The notes under the pieces are model-generated. The model saw only the letters and a program-made list of their open reading frames with translations, did no database searches and was not told the origin of the DNA. Source: Ancylomarina sp. DW003 (GTDB lineage: Bacteria > Bacteroidota > Bacteroidia > Bacteroidales > Marinifilaceae). Taken from it: 64,000 bases of DNA. The DNA lies in NCBI RefSeq assembly GCF_029029505.1, contig NZ_JAKJSD010000001.1, positions 1 to 64,000 of the forward strand. The letters are read 5' to 3'. The position numbers and the translations under genes are program-made. Numbering within the stretch: position 1 is the first letter of the stretch; each line of letters starts with the position of its first letter. This document shows, piece by piece, positions 55,485 to 64,000 of the stretch.

Positions 55485-58400
55485 ATGGCAAAAGAGAAAA
55501 AATTCATTACCTGTGACGGTAATGCCGCTGCTGCACATATCGCGTATATGTTTAGCGAGGTGTCGTGTATCTACCCTATCACACCATCTTCGCCTATGGC
55601 TGAAAATGTTGACGAGTGGGCTGCACAAGGACGTAAAAATCTATTTGGCGAGACAGTACAATTAGTAGAAATGCAATCGGAAGCTGGTGCTGCAGGTGCG
55701 GTTCACGGTGCATTGCAAGCTGGTGCTTTAACTACGACTTATACTGCATCTCAGGGATTATTGTTGATGATTCCTAATATGTATAAAATTGCTGGTGAGC
55801 TTTTACCATGTGTATTCCACGTAAGTGCACGTGCTCTTGCTGCTCAGGCATTATCAATCTTCGGTGACCATTCAGACGTGTATTCAGCTCGTCAGACTGG
55901 ATTCGCTATGTTGGCTTCAGGTTCTGTTCAGGAAGTTATGGACCTTTCTGCAGTGTCTCACCTTACAGCTATCAAATCAAGAGTTCCATTCATGAACTTC
56001 TTCGATGGTTTCCGTACTTCTCATGAGATTCAGAAAATCGAAGCAATCGATATGGATGACATGAAAGGTTTAGTTGATTACGAAGCGCTTCAAGCTTTCC
56101 GTGATCGTGCACTAAATCCTGAAACTCCTGTTACCAGAGGTACCGCTCAGAATCCTGACGTATACTTCCAGGCTCGTGAGGCTGCTAACCCATTTTACAA
56201 TGCGGTTCCGGATATCGTAGCAAACTATATGGAAGAAATGACTAAGATTACTGGTCGTGAGTACAAGCCTTTCATGTATTATGGTGCTGAGGATGCTGAA
56301 AACATCATCATTGCAATGGGATCGGTTAACGAGACTATTAAAGAAGCTGTTGATTTCAAAAATGCTAATGGCGAAAAAGTTGGTTTAGTTGTTGTTCACC
56401 TTTACCGTCCTTTCTCTGCTAAACATTTCAGATCAGTTATTCCTGCTTCTGTTAAGCGTATTTGTGTACTTGACCGTACTAAAGAAACTGGTGCTAATGG
56501 TGATCCATTGTACTTAGACGTAAGAGATGTATTCTATGGTGAGGAGAATGCTCCTCTTATCATTGGTGGTCGTTACGGTTTAGGTTCTAAAGATGTTACG
56601 CCATCTCAAATTATTGCAGTTTACAAAAACCTTGCAATGAACGAGCCTAAGAATCAATTCACTTTAGGTATTGTTGATGACGTGACTTTCACTTCTCTTC
56701 CATTATTAGAAGAAGTTAAGATGAACTCTGAGTCTCTTTACGAAGCGAAATTCTACGGTTTAGGTTCTGATGGTACTGTAGGTGCTAACAAGAACTCGAT
56801 TAAAATTATCGGTGGTTCAACTGATAAGTATTGTCAAGCTTACTTCGCTTACGATTCTAAAAAATCAGGTGGATTTACTGCTTCTCACCTTCGTTTCGGT
56901 GATGAGCCAATTCGTTCAACTTACCTTGTAACAACACCTGACTTTGTTGCATGTCACGTTCCTGCTTACGTTTATTTATACGACGTATTAAAAGGATTGA
57001 AAAAAGGTGGTTCTTTCCTATTGAACTCTATCTATGACGCTAAGGAGACTATTAAGCACCTTCCTGATCATATGAAGAAGTACATGGCTGACAATGAGAT
57101 TAAATTCTACATTATCAACGGTACTAAATTAGGTGAAGAATTAGGTCTTGGTAATCGTACCAATGCAATTATGCAGGCTGCCTTCTTTAAAATCACTGGT
57201 GTTATTCCATTCGAACAGGCTTCTGAAGAAATGAAGAAAGCTATTGTTAAATCATATGGTAACAAAGGTGAGAAAGTTGTTAACATGAACTTCGCTGCTG
57301 TTGACGCAGGTGGACAAAATGTTATCGAGGTTCCTGTATCAGCTGATTGGAAAAAGCTAAGCGCTGATGTTGATGCTGCCGATTCCAATGATCGTCCTAA
57401 GTTCGTTGCTGATGTTTGTGATCCAATGAACGCTCAAAAAGGTGATGATCTTCCTGTTTCTGCATTCTCTGGTCGTGAAGATGGTACTTTCCCTAACGGA
57501 ACAACTAAGTTTGAGAAGCGTGGTATCGCTGTGAATGTTCCTGAGTGGAAAGATGAAACTTGTATTCAGTGTAACCAGTGTGCTTACGTTTGTCCTCACG
57601 CTGCTATTCGTCCTTTCTTATTAACTGATGAAGAATTAGCATCTGCTCCGGCAGGAACAGCTGTTAAACCAGCTACAGGTAAAGAACTAAAAGGCATGCA
57701 TTTCCGTATTCAGGTTGCTGTTGAAGACTGTACGGGTTGTGGTAACTGTGCTGATATTTGTCCTGCTCCAAAAGCAAAAGCTCTTGAAATGAAACATCTG
57801 GAAACTCAGGATGCTGAGAAAGAAAGATGGCACTATATGGACAAAACAGTTGGTTATAAGGAGCTCGTTCCTAAAAACAATGTGAAGAATTCACAATTTG
57901 CTCAGCCATTATTCGAGTTCTCCGGAGCTTGTGCAGGTTGTGGTGAAACGCCATATATCAAATTAATCACTCAACTTTATGGTGAGAGAATGATGGTATC
58001 TAATGCTACCGGTTGTTCTTCTATCTACGGTGGATCTGCTCCATCTACACCATATTGTAAGAATGATAAGTCTGGTAAGGGTCCGGCTTGGGCTAACTCA
58101 TTATTCGAAGATAATGCTGAATTCGGTTTCGGTATGAACGAAGGTGTTCGTAAGATGCGTAACCGTATCGAGCTTCGTATGACAGCTGCTATCGAAGAGG
58201 TTAATGCTGACACTAAAGTTGCATTTACTGAGTGGTTAGAAAACATCAACAATGGTGAGGCTTCAGTTGCTGCATCGGAGAAAGTTCTTGCTGCTCTTGA
58301 AAACGAAACTCATGCAGTTGCTAAAGAAATCAAAGATCTTAAGAACTACTTAATCAAGAAGTCTCAGTGGATTTTCGGTGGTGACGGTTGGGCTTACGAT

Positions 58401-59039
58401 ATCGGATACGGTGGACTTGATCACGTACTAGCTTCTGGTGAAGATGTGAACGTTCTTGTAATGGATACTGAGATTTATTCTAACACAGGTGGACAAGCTT
58501 CTAAAGCAACTCCAGTTGGTGCTGTAGCAAAATTTGCTGCTGCGGGTAAAGTAGTTAGAAAGAAAGATCTAGGTATGATGGCTGCATCTTACGGATACGT
58601 ATATGTTGCTCAGGTTGCAATGGGTGCTAATCATGCTCAATACATGAAAGCGCTTAAAGAGGCTGAGGCTTTCCCTGGACCATCATTGATCATCGCATAC
58701 TCACCATGTATTTCTCACGGTTTGAAAGCTTCTATGGGTAAATCTCAATTGGAAGAGAAGAAAGCTGTTGAAGCTGGATACTGGCACTTATTCCGTCACA
58801 ATCCATTATTGGAAGCTGAAGGAAAGAATCCATTTACACTTGACTCAAAAGAGCCACAGTGGGATAAGTTCCAGGACTTCTTGCTAGGTGAGGTTCGTTA
58901 TACTTCATTACAGAAATCATTCCCTGAGCGCGCTAAGGAGTTATTCAAAGCTGCCGAGGAGAATGCATTGTGGAGATATAAATCTTACAAGCGTCAAGCT
59001 GCACTAGATTTCTCTGAAGAGGAGTTAGTAAAAGCTTAA
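55485..59039 (+). CDS. nifJ: Pyruvate:ferredoxin (flavodoxin) oxidoreductase
   Basis: An 1184-residue homodimeric enzyme that oxidises pyruvate to acetyl-CoA and CO2 and reduces ferredoxin, using thiamine pyrophosphate and three 4Fe-4S clusters. The start has a clear GGAGGAG ribosome site. Domain I (about 1-250) includes ITPSSPMAENVDEWAAQGR and EAGAAGAVHGALQAGA. The ferredoxin-like domain has CIQCNQCAYVCP (about 693) and CTGCGNCADICPAPK. Domain VI binds the TPP-proximal cluster and TPP: FSGACAGCGETPYIK, ATGCSSIYGG, GGDGWAYDIGYGGLDHVLAS and DTEIYSNTGGQASKATP. It is full length. It points to an anaerobic or fermentative pyruvate route. Confidence 0.97.
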   Translation: MAKEKKFITCDGNAAAAHIAYMFSEVSCIYPITPSSPMAENVDEWAAQGRKNLFGETVQLVEMQSEAGAAGAVHGALQAGALTTTYTASQGLLLMIPNMYKIAGELLPCVFHVSARALAAQALSIFGDHSDVYSARQTGFAMLASGSVQEVMDLSAVSHLTAIKSRVPFMNFFDGFRTSHEIQKIEAIDMDDMKGLVDYEALQAFRDRALNPETPVTRGTAQNPDVYFQAREAANPFYNAVPDIVANYMEEMTKITGREYKPFMYYGAEDAENIIIAMGSVNETIKEAVDFKNANGEKVGLVVVHLYRPFSAKHFRSVIPASVKRICVLDRTKETGANGDPLYLDVRDVFYGEENAPLIIGGRYGLGSKDVTPSQIIAVYKNLAMNEPKNQFTLGIVDDVTFTSLPLLEEVKMNSESLYEAKFYGLGSDGTVGANKNSIKIIGGSTDKYCQAYFAYDSKKSGGFTASHLRFGDEPIRSTYLVTTPDFVACHVPAYVYLYDVLKGLKKGGSFLLNSIYDAKETIKHLPDHMKKYMADNEIKFYIINGTKLGEELGLGNRTNAIMQAAFFKITGVIPFEQASEEMKKAIVKSYGNKGEKVVNMNFAAVDAGGQNVIEVPVSADWKKLSADVDAADSNDRPKFVADVCDPMNAQKGDDLPVSAFSGREDGTFPNGTTKFEKRGIAVNVPEWKDETCIQCNQCAYVCPHAAIRPFLLTDEELASAPAGTAVKPATGKELKGMHFRIQVAVEDCTGCGNCADICPAPKAKALEMKHLETQDAEKERWHYMDKTVGYKELVPKNNVKNSQFAQPLFEFSGACAGCGETPYIKLITQLYGERMMVSNATGCSSIYGGSAPSTPYCKNDKSGKGPAWANSLFEDNAEFGFGMNEGVRKMRNRIELRMTAAIEEVNADTKVAFTEWLENINNGEASVAASEKVLAALENETHAVAKEIKDLKNYLIKKSQWIFGGDGWAYDIGYGGLDHVLASGEDVNVLVMDTEIYSNTGGQASKATPVGAVAKFAAAGKVVRKKDLGMMAASYGYVYVAQVAMGANHAQYMKALKEAEAFPGPSLIIAYSPCISHGLKASMGKSQLEEKKAVEAGYWHLFRHNPLLEAEGKNPFTLDSKEPQWDKFQDFLLGEVRYTSLQKSFPERAKELFKAAEENALWRYKSYKRQAALDFSEEELVKA

Positions 59040-59059
59040 TTGACAAGCTAAATAATAGA

Positions 59060-59092
59060 AACGCCCAATTCAAAAGAATTGGGCGTTTTCAT
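59060..59092 (+). terminator. Terminator of nifJ
   Basis: Stem AACGCCCAATT / AATTGGGCGTT with a six-base loop, then TTCATT. Confidence 0.85.
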
Positions 59093-59117
59093 TGTGTAAA
59101 TTTTATTATAAAAAAAT

Positions 59118-60044
59118 ATGGAAAAACTATTTATAATAGGAAATGGATTTGACTTAGCTCATGATATAAAATCTTCGTACGATAATTTTCGTCAATATCT
59201 AGAAGACAAGTATCCAAACATGAATAGAAATATTCACTCTGTTCCAGAAGCAACTTTAATGCCCGATGGAGGTGAAGTTTTTGATGACGATGAAGTCGTA
59301 GGCTTCTTAATTAATGTGATTTCTAATATTAAAGGAAATGATTGGCGTGATTTTGAAACGGCTTTAGGTTTGTTGGAATATCATGACTTTTTTGATTCTT
59401 TATATGAACATATAGATAAGGATGGTGATCCAGATCAATGGAAAAATGCATATCAGAGTGAGGATTTAGCTGAAAGTATTATATGGCCGAGCTCCTCCGT
59501 TAAAAGCTACTTTGCTGATTGGATTAATACAATTAACATCTCAAGTGGAATTTGTAAACAAAATGATTTTCTGAGAATTATTGATAGTGCTTCTGATTAT
59601 TTTCTAACGTTTAATTATACAAAAACACTCGAATCGCTTTATAGTGTAGGATCTGCTTGTCATATTCATGGACAGCAAGGAGGAGAGATGTTAGTTGGTC
59701 ATGGGAATGACAATTTCAATTCTGATGATTATCAAGTTGGTGCTGGAGATTCGTTATTGAGAGCCCACAGCCTACTTCGAAAAAACACAACAAAAGCGAT
59801 AAAAAGAAATTCAGAATTTTTTAATAACATTTCCACATCAAATATCACTGAGATATATTCATACGGATTTTCATTTTCAGATGTTGATAGTGTATATATA
59901 AAAGAAATTTGCGATAAATTGCCTACTCACGGTATCGTGTGGTTTTTTAATGATTTTGATTCTCCTAAAAAGATAGACTCCTATAAAGAAAAGTTACGAT
60001 CTTGGGGGTTTAAAGGCACTTTTGATACCTATCATATCTCGTAA
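59118..60044 (+). CDS. AbiH-family phage-defence protein
   Basis: A 308-residue protein of the bacteriophage abortive infection AbiH family. Signature blocks are KLFIIGNGFDLAHDIKSSY at the N-terminus, FLTFNYTKTLESLY (about 173-187), ACHIHGQQGGEMLVGHGND (about 191-210) and IYSYGFSFSDVDSVYIKEI (about 263-281). The N-terminal GNGFD nucleotide-fold motif and the later YGFSFSD resemble SIR2-like proteins, which suggests, but does not prove, action on a nucleotide such as NAD. It lies alone between core metabolic genes, flanked on the right by repeats, as expected for an acquired defence gene. Confidence 0.85.
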   Translation: MEKLFIIGNGFDLAHDIKSSYDNFRQYLEDKYPNMNRNIHSVPEATLMPDGGEVFDDDEVVGFLINVISNIKGNDWRDFETALGLLEYHDFFDSLYEHIDKDGDPDQWKNAYQSEDLAESIIWPSSSVKSYFADWINTINISSGICKQNDFLRIIDSASDYFLTFNYTKTLESLYSVGSACHIHGQQGGEMLVGHGNDNFNSDDYQVGAGDSLLRAHSLLRKNTTKAIKRNSEFFNNISTSNITEIYSYGFSFSDVDSVYIKEICDKLPTHGIVWFFNDFDSPKKIDSYKEKLRSWGFKGTFDTYHIS

Positions 60045-60655
60045 GATTATAAACCCTGATAATACTTAAATGCTTAATTCCAAAGGATCGAGCATTTCTC
60101 ACTGGATTTGAGAGGTAAAATACACCTGTGACGAACTTCTCTTCAGAACCAAGCTTTTTGCACAAAAAAACAGCAGATCGCTTCGGAGTTGAGCCTATGC
60201 GTGTAAAATCGCCTACTTTTTATCGGCGAACTGCGGCATATTAGCTCTAACACACCCCTCTGTCCTTCGGACATCTCCCCTAAAATGGGAGAAGGCTTTA
60301 CACAAAGAGTTGAATAAATTTTCAAGCTTGATTAATTGAATCTTTCCCTTGAAGGGAAAGTGCTGGCAAGCGATAGGGTGTATCCAAAATAAATTAAAAG
60401 AGAACAAGTTCCTGCAGGCGAAAGGGTGCATTAAAAATTGATCAAACCTTCAAAGAATGAAAGTGCACTCTATTAAACCCTTTCAGTTAATTTTATAAAA
60501 GAATTCTCCTCAAATAAGACACAGAAATCCTTTATTACCAACACCACAGCAATTACATACTGATTACCACATCATTAAAGATATTTTTCTGCTATTGAAT
60601 TTTTCATGCGGATTGCGTAAATTAGATGTACCCGAAATTTTTAATCCTAAGACAT
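60045..60655. other. Repeat-bearing spacer after abiH
   Basis: Six hundred bases without a gene. It contains R3 copy 2 (60252-60296), a CCCTTGAAGGGAAAG tract near 60345 and CAGGCGAAAGGGTGCATT near 60415, all of dispersed-repeat type. Confidence 0.5.
60252..60296. repeat. R3 dispersed repeat, copy 2
   Basis: ACACCCCTCTGTCCTTCGGA, then ACATCTCCCCTAAAATGGGA. The frame is shared with 25219-25285. Confidence 0.65.
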
Positions 60656-61669
60656 ATGGCAAATTTAAATGTAGAATTCATGGGGCTTAAGTTAAGAAAC
60701 CCCATTATTGTTGGTGCTTGCACACTATCGGCAACTGTTGAAGGTGCAAGAGAATTGGAACGTGCCGGAGCTGGTGCTATTGTCTATAAATCTCTTTTTG
60801 AGGAGCAAATTCAGATGGAAAGGGCTCAACTCGACGACGAGTTAGATTTGTATACGGAACGAAATGCAGAAATGACCTCCCTCTTCCCTACTCTCGAACA
60901 TGCAGGTCCTACAGCTCATATTCTAAAACTTATCGATGTTAAAAAGAATGTTTCAATTCCAGTCATTGCAAGTTTAAATTGCATTTACGATGTTACTTGG
61001 TTTGATTACGCAAAACAACTTGAAGATGCAGGTGTAGATGCTTTGGAACTCAACTTCTACTCCATGCCGACTAGTATGGAAAAAACGGCTACAGAAATCG
61101 AAGAAGAAAAAGTAAAAATCGTTAAGACTCTTAAAAAACGATTAAAAATTCCTTTTAGTATTAAACTAAGTCCTTACTACACCAATACAATGAATTTTGT
61201 AAGTAGACTTGATAAAGCAGGCGCATCTTCTTTCACCTTATTCAATCGCCTGTTTCAGCCAGAGGTTAATATTGATAAGGAAAGTCACATGACACGATTC
61301 AATTTAAGTCAACGCGGCGACTTTAAACTTGGTCTTCGTTATGTCGGTTTGTTATACAATAAAATTAAAGGTGACATGTGTGGTACCAATGGCATTTACA
61401 CCTACGAAGATGTGGTTCAAATGCTATTAAGTGGAGCCGATGTCGTCCAAATGGTTAGCGCTATTTATAAAAATGAACCAGCTTACATAGCCGAGGTACT
61501 TGCTGATCTTGAAGCTTGGATGGATGCTAAAGGCTATAAGTCAATTGGTGAATTTAAGGGTAAACTCTCCGATAGTGAGCTCAAATCATCTGACATTTAT
61601 TACAGAGCACAATACCTTGATTTTTTATTAAAACCCGAAGAAATTATCAACAAATATCCGATGCGATAA
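60656..61669 (+). CDS. Dihydroorotate dehydrogenase-like protein
   Basis: A 337-residue flavin TIM-barrel protein. The start was set at 60656 (MANLNVEFMGLKLRNPIIVG) because that matches the usual family beginning; an upstream ATG at 60626 would add ten atypical residues. Motifs include NPIIVGACTLSATVEGAREL, IPVIASLNCIYDVTWFDYAK, VDALELNFYSMPTSMEK, IPFSIKLSPYYTNTM and ADVVQMVSAIYKN. It resembles class 1 dihydroorotate dehydrogenases, but members of this subgroup are annotated only as DHODH-like and the substrate is uncertain. It is monocistronic, ending at a terminator. Confidence 0.82.
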   Translation: MANLNVEFMGLKLRNPIIVGACTLSATVEGARELERAGAGAIVYKSLFEEQIQMERAQLDDELDLYTERNAEMTSLFPTLEHAGPTAHILKLIDVKKNVSIPVIASLNCIYDVTWFDYAKQLEDAGVDALELNFYSMPTSMEKTATEIEEEKVKIVKTLKKRLKIPFSIKLSPYYTNTMNFVSRLDKAGASSFTLFNRLFQPEVNIDKESHMTRFNLSQRGDFKLGLRYVGLLYNKIKGDMCGTNGIYTYEDVVQMLLSGADVVQMVSAIYKNEPAYIAEVLADLEAWMDAKGYKSIGEFKGKLSDSELKSSDIYYRAQYLDFLLKPEEIINKYPMR

Positions 61670-61692
61670 TCCATTGTAAAATTCTTAACAGA

Positions 61693-61720
61693 AAGCCGAT
61701 CAACTGATCGGCTTTTCTTA
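61693..61720 (+). terminator. Terminator of the DHODH-like gene
   Basis: Ten-base perfect stem AAGCCGATCA / TGATCGGCTT with a two-base centre (a tight or shortened loop), then TTCTTA. Confidence 0.85.
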
Positions 61721-61987
61721 TCTACATCGGTAAAAAATTAAATTTCAAACATCTGCAAACGTTTGAAAAATAAAAGTCTAAATCATTTGAAAAAAGACAG
61801 TTAGATTGTGTGTTCTTTGCTTCCTTTTTTGAAAAAAGAACACTACTTTTGTGTACAATTTTCAAGACTGACTAGACAAGAAAGTCTCGTAAATTTAAGA
61901 TTTTGAAGATTATAAGTTAATATATAATTGTTATTGAATGCCTTTATTTATTGCAGGAAATAACATTAAAACTAAAAAGCGATAATT
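61721..61987 (+). promoter_or_regulatory. ppdK promoter and leader
   Basis: TACTTTTG at 61844-61851 matches the -7 box TAnnTTTG and would give an untranslated leader of about 130 bases. No riboswitch was recognised in the leader. Confidence 0.5.
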
Positions 61988-64000
61988 ATGAGTACTAAGT
62001 ACGTTTATACTTTTGGTGATGGTAAGGCCGAAGGTAAAGCAGACATGAAGAATTTGCTTGGAGGTAAGGGTGCTAACCTTGCTGAGATGAACCTAATTGG
62101 TGTACCAGTTCCTGCTGGTTTCACTATCACTACTGACGTTTGTACTGATTACAACAAGCTTGGAAAAGATGCTGTTGTAGCAATGATTAAAGAGCAAGTT
62201 GAAGCTGCTGTAGCTGATACTGAGAAAGCTATGAACGCAAAATTTGATGCAAAAGAAGGTTTTCCTTTGTTGCTATCAGTTCGTTCTGGTGCTCGTGCTT
62301 CTATGCCAGGTATGATGAACACTGTTCTTAACCTTGGTATGAATGACGATACAGTTAAGATTGTAGCTGAGCAGTCAGGTAACGAAAAATTTGCTTACGA
62401 TTCATATCGTCGTTTCATCCACATGTACGGTGACGTAGTAATGGGTGTTGAGGCTGAAGAAGGACAGCATAACCCATTCGAGGTTGTTCTTGACAAATTG
62501 AAAGAAGCTAAAGGTTACAAATTAGATACTGAACTTACAGTTGAAGACCTTAAAGAATTGGTAGAAGGTTACAAAGTAGTTGTACGTGAGCACGCTGGTG
62601 TTGACTTCCCTACTTGTCCTTGGGAGCAACTTTGGGGTTCTGTATGTGCTGTATTCGATTCATGGGATACTGAAAGAGCTATTCTTTACCGTAGAATGGA
62701 AGGTATTCCTGACGATTGGGGTACTGCAGTTAACGTACAAGCTATGGTATATGGTAACATGGGTGAGACTTCTGCAACAGGAGTTTGTTTCTCTCGTGAT
62801 GCTGCTACTGGTGAAGACCAATTCAATGGTGAGTACTTGATCAACGCACAGGGTGAAGACGTTGTTGCTGGTGTTCGTACGCCACTTGAAATTACTCTTG
62901 TAGGTTCTAAGCGTTGGGCTGAGCGTGGTGGTGTTTCTGAAGAAGCTCGTAAGGCTGATTTCCTTTCAATGGAAGAAGCGATGCCTGAGCTTTACAAAGA
63001 ACTAGATACTATCCAGCAGAAGCTTGAAGATCACTATTCTGATATGCAGGATATGGAGTTCACTATCCAACAAGGTAAATTGTGGATGTTGCAAACTCGT
63101 TCTGGTAAGCGTACTGGTGCTGCTATGGTTAAGATGGCTGTAGATATGTTAGAGCAAGGTATGATTGATGAGAATACTGCTATTCTTCGTCAGGAGCCTA
63201 ACAAATTGGATGAGCTACTTCACCCGGTATTCGAAAAATCAGCTCTAGAGGCTGCAAAAGAGCTTTCTAAAGGTCTTCCTGCTTCTCCAGGTGCTGCTAC
63301 TGGTCAAATCGTATTCTCTGCTGAAGCTGCTGAAGAGTGGGCTGCTGCTGGTAAAAAAGTAATTTTGGTACGTAGAGAGACTTCTCCTGAAGACTTGAAA
63401 GGTATGTACGCTGCTGAAGGTATTCTTACTGAGCGTGGTGGTATGACTTCTCACGCTGCTGTAGTTGCTCGTGGTATGGGTAAATGTTGTATTTCTTCTG
63501 CTGCTGGTACTTTAGTTACTGGTTCTTCAATGACTATCAACGGTGTTGAGTATAAAGAAGGTGATTTCATCTCATTGAACGGTACAACTGGTATTGTTTA
63601 CGAAGGAAAAGTTGCTACTATCACTCCTTCATTAGATGGTGATTTCGGTAAGGTAATGGACATGTCAGAGCGTAACACACGTATGTATGTTCGTACAAAT
63701 GCTGATACGCCAGCTGATGCTAAAACAGCTCGTGAATTCGGTGCTAAGGGTATTGGTCTATGTCGTACAGAGCACATGTTCTTCGAAGGTGATAAGATCT
63801 GGAAGATGCGTGAAATGATTCTTGCTGAAGATGTTCAAGGACGTAAAGAAGCTTTAGCTAAATTACTTCCTGTTCAGAGAGAAGACTTCTCTGGAATTCT
63901 TGAAGCTATGGACGGTTTTGGTGTAACTATTCGTCTACTGGATCCACCATTGCACGAGTTTACTCCTAACGATGCTGAGTCTCAAAAAGAAATGGCTGAA
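61988..64000 (+). CDS. ppdK: Pyruvate phosphate dikinase, 3' end outside the window
   Basis: The first 671 codons are present and the frame is open to the window edge. The enzyme interconverts pyruvate, ATP and phosphate with PEP, AMP and pyrophosphate. The N-terminal ATP-grasp domain has LLGGKGANLAEMNLIGVPVP, LLSVRSGARASMPGMMNTVL and GLPASPGAATGQI-type residues at the domain border. The phospho-histidine domain has LTERGGMTSHAAVVARGMGK, with the catalytic histidine at residue 489. The PEP/pyruvate domain begins at about 560 (GLCRTEHMFF) and is cut off. With nifJ it places two pyruvate-node enzymes within 6 kb. Confidence 0.96.
   Translation, partial: MSTKYVYTFGDGKAEGKADMKNLLGGKGANLAEMNLIGVPVPAGFTITTDVCTDYNKLGKDAVVAMIKEQVEAAVADTEKAMNAKFDAKEGFPLLLSVRSGARASMPGMMNTVLNLGMNDDTVKIVAEQSGNEKFAYDSYRRFIHMYGDVVMGVEAEEGQHNPFEVVLDKLKEAKGYKLDTELTVEDLKELVEGYKVVVREHAGVDFPTCPWEQLWGSVCAVFDSWDTERAILYRRMEGIPDDWGTAVNVQAMVYGNMGETSATGVCFSRDAATGEDQFNGEYLINAQGEDVVAGVRTPLEITLVGSKRWAERGGVSEEARKADFLSMEEAMPELYKELDTIQQKLEDHYSDMQDMEFTIQQGKLWMLQTRSGKRTGAAMVKMAVDMLEQGMIDENTAILRQEPNKLDELLHPVFEKSALEAAKELSKGLPASPGAATGQIVFSAEAAEEWAAAGKKVILVRRETSPEDLKGMYAAEGILTERGGMTSHAAVVARGMGKCCISSAAGTLVTGSSMTINGVEYKEGDFISLNGTTGIVYEGKVATITPSLDGDFGKVMDMSERNTRMYVRTNADTPADAKTAREFGAKGIGLCRTEHMFFEGDKIWKMREMILAEDVQGRKEALAKLLPVQREDFSGILEAMDGFGVTIRLLDPPLHEFTPNDAESQKEMAE

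Overview
The window is bacterial and almost certainly Bacteroidota. It has AT-rich spacers, promoters of the TAnnTTTG type, a 287-residue primary sigma factor, a Rho factor with a long charged insert, NigD-like and DUF6515-like envelope proteins, and a tmRNA whose tag reads GENNYALAA. Pyruvate:ferredoxin oxidoreductase and pyruvate phosphate dikinase point to an anaerobic or facultative lifestyle, as in Marinilabiliales; the genus cannot be fixed from the sequence alone.

Layout. 1-5.3 kb: an ECF sigma factor with an overlapping membrane gene, two envelope proteins, and a LytS/LytR-type two-component pair. 5.5-8.4 kb: sparse accessory DNA with a LexA-like (S24) repressor and a small secreted protein. 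8.5-46 kb, nearly all on the minus strand: a very large toxin-complex (Tc) locus. Read in transcription order (right to left) it holds two almost identical-headed phage tail-fibre proteins, a small DUF1617-like phage protein, a 3318-residue TcA-like injection subunit and a 2348-residue TcB-TcC fusion. These are followed by a putative immunity gene and then four further silent-looking cassettes, each made of a truncated Rhs core, a different toxin tip and a putative immunity gene. 46.8-48.0 kb, divergent plus strand: a phage-type lysis cassette (M15 endolysin, small one-TM coiled-coil protein, 3TM holin). 48.2-64 kb: core genome with tmRNA, a LYS1/alanine-dehydrogenase-like enzyme, rpe, rpoD, rho, an AAA ATPase, nifJ, an AbiH defence gene, a dihydroorotate-dehydrogenase-like gene and the 5' two thirds or so of ppdK.

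How the parts may work together. Tc toxins are syringe-like complexes: TcA forms the channel, and TcB-TcC is a cocoon carrying a cleaved C-terminal effector. This locus adds three things: exchangeable effector/immunity cassettes of the kind seen in polymorphic Rhs toxins, phage tail fibres with swapped tips, and a lysis cassette that could release the particles. The active effector tip ends in a peptidoglycan-binding LysM domain and is followed by a two-TM putative immunity protein, which suggests bacteria rather than animal cells as the target. I consider this the main discovery in the window. The gene families are read from sequence; the assembly, antibacterial role and release route are inference.
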